Origin: DCFW01 sp963790715
GTDB taxonomy: Bacteria > Bacteroidota > Bacteroidia > Bacteroidales > Bacteroidaceae
Reading direction: 5' to 3'
DNA: 64,000 bases
Assembly (NCBI GenBank): GCA_963790715.1
Contig: CAWBPN010000018.1
Location: forward strand, 744,001-808,000
Part shown: positions 16,603 to 25,539 of the stretch, piece by piece
Position numbering within the stretch: position 1 is the first letter of the stretch
How the letters are laid out: every line of letters starts with the position of its first letter
Notes under the pieces: generated by a model
Seen by the model: the letters and a program-made list of their open reading frames with translations, nothing else
The model's database searches: none
Told to the model about the DNA's origin: nothing
Made by a program: the position numbers and the translations under genes

Positions 16603-17529
16603 TTAAAACACATATCCAAGATTCAAAAGAAGATTTTTCATCACATAATATTTATCCATAACAATAGGATAGTTTCCATATTGTGACTTTACATCATCTT
16701 CAGTTTTAGTCATAACTAATTTTATAAATGAACTTATATCGTCGCTTTTAGATGGATACAAACCCTTAATTTCATAAATACCTCCCCATAAATATGGTAC
16801 TATAAATCCTGATTCCTCCAAAAGTCTCATATTATCGTCATTAGTCAAAGGGGAAGTGCCGGAATATTTCTCATATAGAGAGCCGCCATATTTTATAAAT
16901 GAATCTAATATTGAAGAGGACTGCTTACTTATCTTATTAACTAATATACCACTTAGCAATGATTGAGCAAATTCATGAAGTCCTTCATCGTCTAAACCAG
17001 ATAATCCGGACATTGCTATAGCCGTACAACGATCACCTACGGCATAAGAGTCATCTCCTTGATAAGTATAACTAACTCCTTCATCAACTGTTTTATATTC
17101 AGATATACCTTTCACCAGTAACCAGGAAAACGGACGCAGTTTCGTTGATAAATGAGGAAGAATATTTGATTCCAGGAATGCAACAGCGGCTTTCTTATCA
17201 TCAAGAGATTCAATATATTTATAAGTATATTTCTCCGGCATAGTACTGGATGTCATTGTATACCCAATATCAACCGTTTCAGTGAAATAAACATTGTTGC
17301 CATTTCCATCCCTACCCAATAAATTATGGCGTAAGGTATCATTAAAAAGCAAATACGAACTATCTCTTTTAAAGAACTCCTGCCTTAAAACAGATACAGG
17401 ATCTGTAGCATCACTATCTGCTGCATAGTAGTTTTCCTTTGCATTACTTGGAGTTAGTGCATCATCTTTGTCGCAAGCAAATAATAACAATGCAAAGGAA
17501 CTACATAATATTAATTTATATATTTTCAT
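16603..17529 (-). CDS. SusD-linked Mx1-like lipoprotein with degenerate zinc motif
   Basis: 308 residues with a lipobox (LLLFAC). Start, length and position directly after SusD match the putative zinc-binding metallopeptidase family Mx1 (PF15890). The ends also agree: early SVLRQEFFKRDSSYLLFNDT, and late SGFIVPYLWGG and FIKLVMTKTEDDVKS. The family motif is HHEFAH; here LHEFAQS stands at the matching place, so the second zinc ligand His is Gln. The protein is therefore probably not a peptidase and may only bind. The family call is by pattern and context and is less sure than the genes around it. Four bases separate it from SusD. Confidence 0.65.
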   Translation of the reverse strand: MKIYKLILCSSFALLLFACDKDDALTPSNAKENYYAADSDATDPVSVLRQEFFKRDSSYLLFNDTLRHNLLGRDGNGNNVYFTETVDIGYTMTSSTMPEKYTYKYIESLDDKKAAVAFLESNILPHLSTKLRPFSWLLVKGISEYKTVDEGVSYTYQGDDSYAVGDRCTAIAMSGLSGLDDEGLHEFAQSLLSGILVNKISKQSSSILDSFIKYGGSLYEKYSGTSPLTNDDNMRLLEESGFIVPYLWGGIYEIKGLYPSKSDDISSFIKLVMTKTEDDVKSQYGNYPIVMDKYYVMKNLLLNLGYVF

Positions 17530-17533
17530 ACCA

Positions 17534-19120
17534 TTAATCGTTTAATTTCGTAACTGTATAAATACGAACAGGAAGAATATTATTCTTCATTCCTACATTA
17601 AAGTCAATAACTTCTTGTGGAATCGGTAATACATACGCAGCATCATTAGGTTGTAATACAAATGTATGGTATTCTGTTTTCACTATAGAGTTGATACTTT
17701 CATAATAATAATATCTATGAACAATTTGTTCCGATTCAGGATATTTCTCGCAAACACCATATCGGCGAAGATCAAACCACCGTTGACCTTCCAAAGCCAA
17801 TTCTTTCCTGCGTTCAGCTCTTATAATTTCTACCAAATCCTTACCTGTAGCTGTTACATTATAACCACTACCGGATTTATATCTATATTTACGCAATGTA
17901 TTTAAGGCTTCTCGAGCATCATCTTCTTTGCCCAAGTACGCATCAGCCTCAGCTTTAATTAAATAAGCTTCCGGTGAACGAAATAAAAATTTATCTGATA
18001 CATCAGCTTTAACACCCTCATATGGCACAGTATAATCATTATAATCATAATAAATGTTATTTGATGCAACAGAAGAAGATTTAGGAGCCACTTTGATATA
18101 TCCGGTATAATTATTATAATGCCAGAAAAACTTTGTTTTACGCAAATCATTACTATCATAGCAATTATACAAACTATCCGATACTTGAAATCCTTTGTAT
18201 TGGAAAGTAGTTACACATGGTAATATATTTCCACCCATTGAAAAAATAGTTTCATCTGAAGATTCCGATAAAAAGCCACTTCCATCGGCTAAATTATTCA
18301 AATTCACTATATTAGGATTGGCATCTATTACTTCCTGAGCATACTTTGCTGCCTTATCCCAATTTTGCATATAGAGATAGACTCTACTCAGAAGAAATCT
18401 GACCGCAGTAACGCCTGCACGATAAACTGAAGTGGGAGTTCCGGTTTGCGATAAATCAGATTCTGCCTGATTCAAATCGATAAGAATCTGATCATATACT
18501 TCCTGAACTGTTTTACGATCGAAATACTTATCTTCTACATTCTCCGATAATTTTATAGGAACGCCTAAATCAGTTTTAGCAGTAGACGGATTATAAGCTT
18601 TACCGTATAAATTAACCAACCAAAAATAATAGTATGCACGTAAAAAATGAGCTTCTCCGTCAACTTTTAATACTCCTGTTTTTTCATCTTGAGTAGAATT
18701 TGGTACCTTTGTCTCACTATATATGATATTGTTTGCAACATTTATTAATTTGTATATCTCTACCCAGTTTCCGTTTTCAATGTTATATCCGGTATATGTT
18801 TCATTTGTTCCGGAACGTTGTTGCCATGTAAAATACCCAAACACTTTCTCTTTAGCGAAATATGCCTTACTATCTTCAGCTCCATCAACGCATTCACATA
18901 ATTCATCTCCTAAAAAATGAATAAAGTACTGATTATCAGTTGTATTTGATATAACATCTGATATATTTGCAGACATATAACAACTACCAATCAGCGCTTC
19001 ATTTAAATCTTTCCATGAGCTAACATAATAAGTATCTTGTGAATGCTCTTTCAAAAAATCTGAGCAACCGGATAAAAACGGCATACAGATAATCAATATA
19101 AATATATAATATTTTTTCAT
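17534..19120 (-). CDS. SusD/RagB family surface lipoprotein
   Basis: 528 residues from ATG 19120, which gives the lipoprotein signal MKKYYIFILIICMPFLSGC. An upstream in-frame start at 19201 would overlap SusC and bury the signal. The N-terminal SusD-like part (EALIGSCYMSA, EAHFLRAYYYFWLVNLYGKA) carries the TPR helices. The C-terminal part holds LIKAEADAYLGKEDDAREAL and the RRKELALEGQRWFDLRRYG signature. SusD proteins cap the SusC transporter on the cell surface and hold the substrate. The partner SusC ends 19 bases upstream. Confidence 0.95.
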   Translation of the reverse strand: MKKYYIFILIICMPFLSGCSDFLKEHSQDTYYVSSWKDLNEALIGSCYMSANISDVISNTTDNQYFIHFLGDELCECVDGAEDSKAYFAKEKVFGYFTWQQRSGTNETYTGYNIENGNWVEIYKLINVANNIIYSETKVPNSTQDEKTGVLKVDGEAHFLRAYYYFWLVNLYGKAYNPSTAKTDLGVPIKLSENVEDKYFDRKTVQEVYDQILIDLNQAESDLSQTGTPTSVYRAGVTAVRFLLSRVYLYMQNWDKAAKYAQEVIDANPNIVNLNNLADGSGFLSESSDETIFSMGGNILPCVTTFQYKGFQVSDSLYNCYDSNDLRKTKFFWHYNNYTGYIKVAPKSSSVASNNIYYDYNDYTVPYEGVKADVSDKFLFRSPEAYLIKAEADAYLGKEDDAREALNTLRKYRYKSGSGYNVTATGKDLVEIIRAERRKELALEGQRWFDLRRYGVCEKYPESEQIVHRYYYYESINSIVKTEYHTFVLQPNDAAYVLPIPQEVIDFNVGMKNNILPVRIYTVTKLND

Positions 19121-19139
19121 ACTAAAATTCCTTCTTATT

Positions 19140-22100
19140 TTAAAATTCCAAATTAACTCCAAATGTATAAATAGGAGTATCTGATAATTGAACTTCAGCA
19201 AACCCAGATTGAGTAGGAGTTTGACCTTTTAACGCTCTGGCACAAAACGAATACAAATTCGATCCTGAAAGAGTAAGTGCGACACGATGTAACTTATACT
19301 TGTCCAAGATTTTTCTCGGTAGTTCATAAGTTAAACTAACATTGGCAATGCGCAAATAATCAGCGCTAACGACCCTTATATCAGAATAATCATACATATT
19401 CCATGAATTTTCAGCAATTATTACGCCGGAATAACTACCATCTGAATTTGTTGAATAATTACTATTATATTTAGAATAATTAATATCATTCCTGCTAATA
19501 ATTGAAGGTATGTTTGTATATAATTCATCTCCTGGCTTTTTCCACCTATTAAGCAACGCTCTATTTAAATTATATTCCGGATATATACTTCCCGGAGAAC
19601 TTGAACCGCTACTTGTTTGTGAATAAATACGAAATAGCCTAACTTTTGCTCCTAAACTATAATTCATCATAACTCCTAACCGCCATGATTTATAACTTAA
19701 TGTATTGCTAATGCTACCTGACATATCAGGATCTCTCCTTCCTGAAGCGACCAAAACTTTATTATATGTAGCACTTTTTTTTAAACCGATTAACTCTGTA
19801 CAACGATCTTCCCAATCATCAAACAAAGGGCCACCATCTTCAGGATCAAGACCGACAAATTTATATGAATAAAATGTTCCAACAGGCTTACCATTTACCA
19901 CTGCACTACCATCTAGATAATCATCCAAAGAATAAGTATCTACCCCAGGTACAGCATCCATTTTATCTATTACTTTAGAAAATGAACCTGATAAAATCCA
20001 ATTAATATTACTATTTGATATTGGGACTGCAGTAAAAGAAACATTATAACCATTATTTGAAATTGATCCTGAATTGACAACATAAGATGTATAGCCGTTG
20101 ATATCTGAAATATTTTTATTCATAAACGCATTTGTAGTTCGTTTAGCATAATATTCACATAAAAGCATAAAACGATTATTAAATAGAGATGCTTCAAGTC
20201 CAACATTTAATGAGTGAGTTTTCTCCCATTTCAAATATGGATTTGCAAATGCACTTACAGTTGAATATAATTCATTATAGTATGTATTTACTGTCCCTTT
20301 TGATAATGTCATTTCAGAAGTTTGTCCATCTATCATATTTCCCTGCTCACCGTATGAAGATTTCAAGCTTAAATTATTCAACCATTTAGTTTTAATATTA
20401 AATACATTTCTTAAATCTAATAATCCGGAAATTGACCATACAGGTAATATTTTCTCATTACTGCGACTTCCAAATTTGTTTGAGCCGTCATAACGTGCAT
20501 TTGAATTAACTGTAAAATAATTCTTATAACTATATGTCAATGTCCCATAAGCTGACAATAAATGTGTAATATTATCCGTAATGGTTGGGATATTTCCAGC
20601 TAACCATTGATAATATGCTGTATAATTAGTCGGGATGGATATCGCGAATTTTTCTCCTCTATCTAAATAATAACCGCGATTTTCTATACTAAATCCATTG
20701 TAGCGCGTTGAATTTACTTCAGAACCTATAGCGATGTTTATATTATGTTGTTTATTGCTACCGAAATATTTATTAAAATTAGCCTGTAAGCGGGCCATAT
20801 ATGATTCACTATGAGTTGTATTGTGAGATAATTCACCTCCATAAGGCATATCACTCCAGTTAGGTGCAGTAACACCATCTTCCGAGCCTCTAAGAGTTGA
20901 CGCATACCAACTCTTTTCACCCCACCAACCTTCAATATTTGCATTTGAATTCGTATAAGAAAGTACTCCTTCTATATTCAACCATTCAGCCGGATGATAC
21001 CTTAAATTTGATGTAGCAGTAATGCTCGTAACATTTTGTTTAGTATAACTATTATCCAACTCATTTAAAATGTTATATTTATAATTATAGCCCCCAGAAG
21101 CCTCTTTATTATAATAATAATACGTGCCGTTATCATTATATGCAGGTATTACACGGCTGGTATTATAAGCATAATCTATAGGATTAATATTCGATTGATT
21201 ATATTTTTTCTTATTACTATAAGCACTTAAATTTAATGATGCCTGAAAATTTTTACTTAAAGTAAAGTCCATATTTGAATTAACGGTATAACGTTCATTA
21301 CTATTATTGTTTATTACATCATCATCGTTTGTGTACCCTAATGAAGTATAATAACGAAGTTTATTCGTACCACCCGATATATTCACAGAATGGTCTGCTG
21401 AAAAAGAATTATGACATAAAGTTTTAAACCAATCCGTATTTTGAGTTTCATATTTAGCCACTTGTTTTTCAAACTCAGATTCAGTATAAACACCGCTATA
21501 ATATTTTTGAATAGCGTCTTCATAACCTATACTCGTCATATCACTCGGAAATTCGTAATGCTGACTGACTAATTCTCTGGATATTTCTGTACGCTCTTTA
21601 GAGTTCATCAAATTAATCTTATTATCTGTATAGTAAGGACGACGACGAAATGATCCGTTAAAATTGTATGCCACAATAGGTTTACCGACACGCCCTTTCT
21701 TAGTGGTAATCACAATAACGCCATTCGCTGCTCGTGTACCGTAAAGAGCAGTAGCTGCCGCATCTTTCAGAACATCTAAACGATCAATATCTTGAGGATT
21801 CAAACCGGAAATAGCATTACCGATTCTATTTATATAATCCGGATCATTTAAAACATCGGCAGAAAGATTCACAGGATTATTTACAATAACACCGTCAACC
21901 ACCCATAACGGTTCACGATTACCTATCAAAGTTGAAGTTCCACGAATACGAATGTTCGGTACGGAATTGATTTCACCGCTACTGTTGGTCACAATCATAT
22001 CAGGTATTCGTCCCTGTAACATCTGATCTAGCGAACTGACGCCGGATATCATCAAATCATCCATATTCATGGAAGTAACTGAACTGGTTAAATTACGGCG

Positions 22101-22799
22101 ATCGATTTGTTGGTAACCGGTAACTACTACTTCACCGACTTTTGAAGCGTCTTCATGCAGAACAATCTCACCTGCATTTTCATTACCGGAACGAACTAAC
22201 ACCGAACGGCCTCGCATGCCTATATAAGTAAGCATCAATTTTACAGGTTCTTCTTTGACACGAATGACAAAATTACCGGAATCATCAGTAATAACGCATC
22301 TATGCTCTCCGGCTACAAAGACACTCACTCCGGCCAAAGGTTGTTCTTTGTCATCTACCACCACACCTTTTACAGTGCGATAACGTACTTCCTGTACCGG
22401 CTGCGAAATCTGACTTTGTTGTGATTCAACGACTTTCCTTTCAGCATGAACTTCATGTTTTTTCCTAATCAAAACATAATTGTCACGGAGAGAATATTCC
22501 AACTCCGCCTGTTCGCAAATTTCGTTTAGTGCTCTTTCGAGCGTTGCATTGTACAAGCTCAAATGTAAACGCAATTTGCGATTGACAACATTACTCTGGT
22601 AAGTGATTGAAACACCTGCTTGTCGCTCTACCATTTTAAAAGCCTCCATTACGGAAATGCTACTTTGTTGAATGGTAATCGTTTTGTTTGACTCAATTCG
22701 TGCCATTGCTGTATTAGCACAAAACATAAGGAAAGTTGTAATTAGCCAAAGTAAACAATGACCAAAACAACTTTTTGATCTACTTTTAACTTTCTTCAT
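19140..22799 (-). CDS. SusC/RagA TonB-dependent receptor with STN domain
   Basis: 1219 residues. Signal peptide (cleavage near AMA), then an STN domain (ISVMEAFKMVERQAGVSITY) that signals to FecR, a carboxypeptidase-regulatory domain (VKGVVVDDKEQPLAGVSVFV), a plug (SLDQMLQGRIPDMIVTN, AATALYGTRAANGVIVITTK) and a 22-strand barrel ending in an aromatic residue (VNLEF). It is the outer-membrane import channel of the locus. The STN domain together with the adjacent FecR and ECF sigma genes implies substrate-triggered transcription. The substrate is not readable; the neighbouring protease and TlpA genes favour peptides. Confidence 0.95.
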   Translation of the reverse strand: MKKVKSRSKSCFGHCLLWLITTFLMFCANTAMARIESNKTITIQQSSISVMEAFKMVERQAGVSITYQSNVVNRKLRLHLSLYNATLERALNEICEQAELEYSLRDNYVLIRKKHEVHAERKVVESQQSQISQPVQEVRYRTVKGVVVDDKEQPLAGVSVFVAGEHRCVITDDSGNFVIRVKEEPVKLMLTYIGMRGRSVLVRSGNENAGEIVLHEDASKVGEVVVTGYQQIDRRNLTSSVTSMNMDDLMISGVSSLDQMLQGRIPDMIVTNSSGEINSVPNIRIRGTSTLIGNREPLWVVDGVIVNNPVNLSADVLNDPDYINRIGNAISGLNPQDIDRLDVLKDAAATALYGTRAANGVIVITTKKGRVGKPIVAYNFNGSFRRRPYYTDNKINLMNSKERTEISRELVSQHYEFPSDMTSIGYEDAIQKYYSGVYTESEFEKQVAKYETQNTDWFKTLCHNSFSADHSVNISGGTNKLRYYTSLGYTNDDDVINNNSNERYTVNSNMDFTLSKNFQASLNLSAYSNKKKYNQSNINPIDYAYNTSRVIPAYNDNGTYYYYNKEASGGYNYKYNILNELDNSYTKQNVTSITATSNLRYHPAEWLNIEGVLSYTNSNANIEGWWGEKSWYASTLRGSEDGVTAPNWSDMPYGGELSHNTTHSESYMARLQANFNKYFGSNKQHNINIAIGSEVNSTRYNGFSIENRGYYLDRGEKFAISIPTNYTAYYQWLAGNIPTITDNITHLLSAYGTLTYSYKNYFTVNSNARYDGSNKFGSRSNEKILPVWSISGLLDLRNVFNIKTKWLNNLSLKSSYGEQGNMIDGQTSEMTLSKGTVNTYYNELYSTVSAFANPYLKWEKTHSLNVGLEASLFNNRFMLLCEYYAKRTTNAFMNKNISDINGYTSYVVNSGSISNNGYNVSFTAVPISNSNINWILSGSFSKVIDKMDAVPGVDTYSLDDYLDGSAVVNGKPVGTFYSYKFVGLDPEDGGPLFDDWEDRCTELIGLKKSATYNKVLVASGRRDPDMSGSISNTLSYKSWRLGVMMNYSLGAKVRLFRIYSQTSSGSSSPGSIYPEYNLNRALLNRWKKPGDELYTNIPSIISRNDINYSKYNSNYSTNSDGSYSGVIIAENSWNMYDYSDIRVVSADYLRIANVSLTYELPRKILDKYKLHRVALTLSGSNLYSFCARALKGQTPTQSGFAEVQLSDTPIYTFGVNLEF

Positions 22800-22825
22800 A
22801 TAAAAAACGTCTGTTGTTAATATAT

Positions 22826-23908
22826 TTATTTACTGTAAACTATTAATTTATCATCTTGTTTCTTAAATTTTACATTTGAAATGAACTCTATAATGTCAAG
22901 TGAATAAACAAGTGAGCGGTCGCGATAAATGCTGCCTGTAAATCGGATATTGCGCAAATTCGAAGACTCATACTCTACTTTTATGTTGTACCATTCGGCT
23001 AGTTGCTCCATTATAGTCTCTAACTGCGTGTCATTAAAATCGAATACGCCTGTAATCCACGACGTGTAAATTGAAGTATCAACTTCTCTCGTACTTATTG
23101 CGCTACCACCGGACATTGCTATAGCTTGTTGTCCGGGATGTAAGATACAATGCGATACTTTATTGTATACTTCTACTTTACCTTGTACAAGTGTTGCTGA
23201 CATAGCTCTGCCATAGTATGCCGATATATTGAACTGCGTTCCCATTACTTGCACCCGATTGCCACCGGCCATTGCTACAATAAACGGAGCTCCCGTATGG
23301 ATAACTTCAAAGAAAGCCTCACCTTTAAGACGAATAAGGCGTTGATGTCCAGCAATCAACGGGTATTGCAGAGTTGTATTTGAATTTAACCACACAACAG
23401 ACTTATCGGGAAGTACCACCTTGAAATTACCTCCACGTTGAGTAGTAATCGTGTTGTATTTTGTAGTATCTGTTTGAGTAGAATCGGCTTTACACACAAG
23501 TACTCCGCCGTTTTGCAATATCTTTTGATTACCGCTTGCCGACGTAAGCAACACTGATTTCGTCAAACGGGAAAACGGAGCTGTCTCCGGTGTATTCATG
23601 ATTTTATAAAATGCACCACCTCCAACAATTAATACAAGCAAACAGGCTGCTGCCAACAGTGTACGGCGGAACATTAATCTACGACGACGCGACCGATAAA
23701 TACCCAATACTCGTACCCAAGCTTTGCCGGCATCGGCATTATGAAGGGCATCCATACGCGAAACTGTTTTATACATGTCCACGAAATGTTGCATGAGTTG
23801 GCAGTTCTCCTCCGATTCGGACAACCAATCATGCAGGCGTTCATACTCTTTTTCAGTAAGAGTATGCTCCTTATATTTCTTAAACAAATCGACAATTTCT
23901 GGCGTCAT
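22826..23908 (-). CDS. FecR-family anti-sigma factor
   Basis: 360 residues. A cytoplasmic N-terminal part (DUF4880-like, LTEKEYERLHDWLSESEENC) binds the sigma factor. One membrane segment lies near residues 83-103 (LLAAACLLVLIVGGGAFYKI). The periplasmic FecR domain has GGNFKVVLPDKSVVWLNSNT and GEAFFEV, and a C-terminal DUF4974 domain includes GVFDFNDTQLETIMEQLAEW. It transmits the signal of the STN domain of SusC to the ECF sigma factor. It starts 34 bases after the sigma gene and 26 bases separate it from SusC, so the three form one operon. Confidence 0.95.
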   Translation of the reverse strand: MTPEIVDLFKKYKEHTLTEKEYERLHDWLSESEENCQLMQHFVDMYKTVSRMDALHNADAGKAWVRVLGIYRSRRRRLMFRRTLLAAACLLVLIVGGGAFYKIMNTPETAPFSRLTKSVLLTSASGNQKILQNGGVLVCKADSTQTDTTKYNTITTQRGGNFKVVLPDKSVVWLNSNTTLQYPLIAGHQRLIRLKGEAFFEVIHTGAPFIVAMAGGNRVQVMGTQFNISAYYGRAMSATLVQGKVEVYNKVSHCILHPGQQAIAMSGGSAISTREVDTSIYTSWITGVFDFNDTQLETIMEQLAEWYNIKVEYESSNLRNIRFTGSIYRDRSLVYSLDIIEFISNVKFKKQDDKLIVYSK

Positions 23909-23942
23909 AAATAATTGCTTTATCTTTATGACGTGAAATTTG

Positions 23943-24464
23943 CTAATTGGACGACATAAGAATCAATAAAATTGATAAAGGGATTTCTTTTCGTAAGAAT
24001 TTCAGTGCTCGTGAAAAGTGGGTTTTTACTGTACTTACGGATATATTCAGCTCTTCTGCCACATCTTTATATTTTTTATTTTGCACCACAATTGCCATTA
24101 GTACTTGATATTCCTGAGGCGGCAAACGCTTTACTATTTCATTCAGATGCTTATATTGTGCCGTAAGTTCTTCCTCACTTATTTCTTCGCTACTAATATA
24201 CGATGCTTCTTCTATATCTGAAAAAATATATTTATTATGTGTCCGCACATAGTCGATGGATGCATTACGTACCGAATTATATAAATACGCTTTTAAATTA
24301 TCTACATTCATATCTTTGTTTTTCTCTAAAAAGCGCAAAAATACATCCTGAACTATATCTTCCGATACTTCAAGAGAGTCGGTGTACTGCACCGACAAAA
24401 TACAAAGTCGGGTGTAGTGTTGTTCAAATAAACATTTCAGATATGTATCTTCATCCGGTATCAT
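23943..24464 (-). CDS. ECF RNA polymerase sigma-70 factor
   Basis: 173 residues from ATG 24464 (MIPDEDTYLKCLFEQHYTRL). A longer reading from 24524 would start inside the promoter. Region 2 shows SEDIVQDVFLRFLEK and NLKAYLYNSVRNASIDYVR; region 4 shows LPPQEYQVLMAIVVQNKKYK followed by the helix-turn-helix DVAEELNISVSTVKTHFSRA. This matches the sigma-70 family 1 of Bacteroidales. It is the first gene of the SusCD operon and its likely activator, held inactive by FecR. Confidence 0.95.
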   Translation of the reverse strand: MIPDEDTYLKCLFEQHYTRLCILSVQYTDSLEVSEDIVQDVFLRFLEKNKDMNVDNLKAYLYNSVRNASIDYVRTHNKYIFSDIEEASYISSEEISEEELTAQYKHLNEIVKRLPPQEYQVLMAIVVQNKKYKDVAEELNISVSTVKTHFSRALKFLRKEIPLSILLILMSSN

Positions 24465-24493
24465 TTTATTACCGTATATTGTATATTGGGGTG

Positions 24494-24525
24494 CAAAATT
24501 ACGATATTTTATCCTATTCAACAAA
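24494..24525 (-). promoter_or_regulatory. Promoter of the sigma-FecR-SusCD operon
   Basis: On the minus strand TTTG (24525-24522), 20 bases, TAATTTTG (24501-24494): an exact match to the housekeeping Bacteroidetes promoter. The leader to ATG 24464 is about 25 bases. Confidence 0.8.
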
Positions 24526-24695
24526 TTATTTGTTCAATTCATCATTTTTACTTCACAACAAATCATGATGCAAAACTAATATTAAGTAAATGTTGACACA
24601 ATACTATCTTAATGGTATAATAATCCCATGTTTGTGGTAAATTCGTCCGTGTTTTTTAAAATTTGGAAAGAAAAAGATGTGTTTATAATGCAACT

Positions 24696-25235
24696 TTATT
24701 TTTGGTTTTTATTGTAATTTTTCAAGAACATGCCAAGGCCTTTCTTCACAGAAGCCAAACCGAAGTTGTCAATATTGATGTCTTCAATCGGAATAAAACG
24801 TAACTTGGCAACATCATCATGTGCTTCAGGCGCAACCCAGTCTTTTACTTCACAACGGAAAAACATATCAAGAGTTTGCACTTCAAAATTGGAATACACA
24901 TATTTATTAGGTAATGAGAAGAGGTAAGTAGCCTTGCTGACTGTGAGATCGGTTTCCTCTTTTACCTCGCGTATCACTCCTTCTTCTCCGGTTTCTTCCA
25001 TATCAACAAAGCCACCGGGCAGGTCGAGTGTGCCCTTTGCCGGGTCTTTTGCACGGCGACAAACAAGCAATTCTTTTTTATCGTTGATAATAAATGCTAC
25101 TGTGGCCGAAGACGGATTGAAATAATATGTAAAGCCACACACCTCACAGTGTTTTGACTTGAAGTTATGAATAACAAAGCGGTCGGAACCGCATTTCGGA
25201 CAAAAGTGAAATGAATCGAAAGGATGTTTACTCAT
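24696..25235 (-). CDS. NUDIX hydrolase with N-terminal zinc ribbon
   Basis: 179 residues from ATG 25235 (MSKHPFDSFHF); a GTG 30 bases upstream is less likely. The N-terminus has two CxxC pairs (CPKCGSDR and CEVCGF) forming a zinc ribbon as in NudC/ADP-ribose type NUDIX enzymes. The Nudix box spans GGFVDMEETGEEGVIREVKE and continues ETDL, so the catalytic glutamates are present. The enzyme hydrolyses a nucleoside diphosphate linked to some group X; the substrate is unknown. It is single, with its 5' end facing the tRNA-Asn pair on the same strand. Confidence 0.9.
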   Translation of the reverse strand: MSKHPFDSFHFCPKCGSDRFVIHNFKSKHCEVCGFTYYFNPSSATVAFIINDKKELLVCRRAKDPAKGTLDLPGGFVDMEETGEEGVIREVKEETDLTVSKATYLFSLPNKYVYSNFEVQTLDMFFRCEVKDWVAPEAHDDVAKLRFIPIEDINIDNFGLASVKKGLGMFLKNYNKNQK

Positions 25236-25288
25236 AATGTTTTTAAACTTAAAAAAGGGATTCACTTTTTATAAAGTAAACCCCTTTA

Positions 25289-25365
25289 TGGCTCTTCGAG
25301 TAGGACTTGAACCTACGACCCTCTGATTAACAGTCAGATGCTCTAACCAACTGAGCTATCGAAGA
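25289..25365 (-). tRNA. tRNA-Asn(GTT), copy 1
   Basis: Full cloverleaf of 77 bases including an encoded CCA. Acceptor arms TCTTCGA and TCGAAGA, D stem GCTC/GAGC, anticodon loop CTGTTAA (GTT), T arm GTAGG-TTCAAGT-CCTAC, discriminator G. Confidence 0.97.
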
Positions 25366-25381
25366 ATAAATACATTTGGAA

Positions 25382-25458
25382 TGGCTCTTCAAGTAGGACT
25401 TGAACCTACGACCCTCTGATTAACAGTCAGATGCTCTAACCAACTGAGCTATTGAAGA
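25382..25458 (-). tRNA. tRNA-Asn(GTT), copy 2
   Basis: Identical to copy 1 except in the acceptor stem, where TCTTCAA pairs with TTGAAGA: a compensated G-C to A-T change. CCA is encoded. The gap between the two genes is 16 bases. Confidence 0.97.
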
Positions 25459-25539
25459 ATACTTATTTTTTCCAAATGTGTGGCAAAAGTAATAGGTTTT
25501 ATTGAAATAAACAATATCTTTGCACAAAAAATTTAGTAA

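Noticed and set aside
11973..24464. Classic polysaccharide utilisation locus
   Set aside because: No glycoside hydrolase or polysaccharide lyase accompanies SusC/SusD here; GH43, CE1 and GH3 lie apart in the core region.
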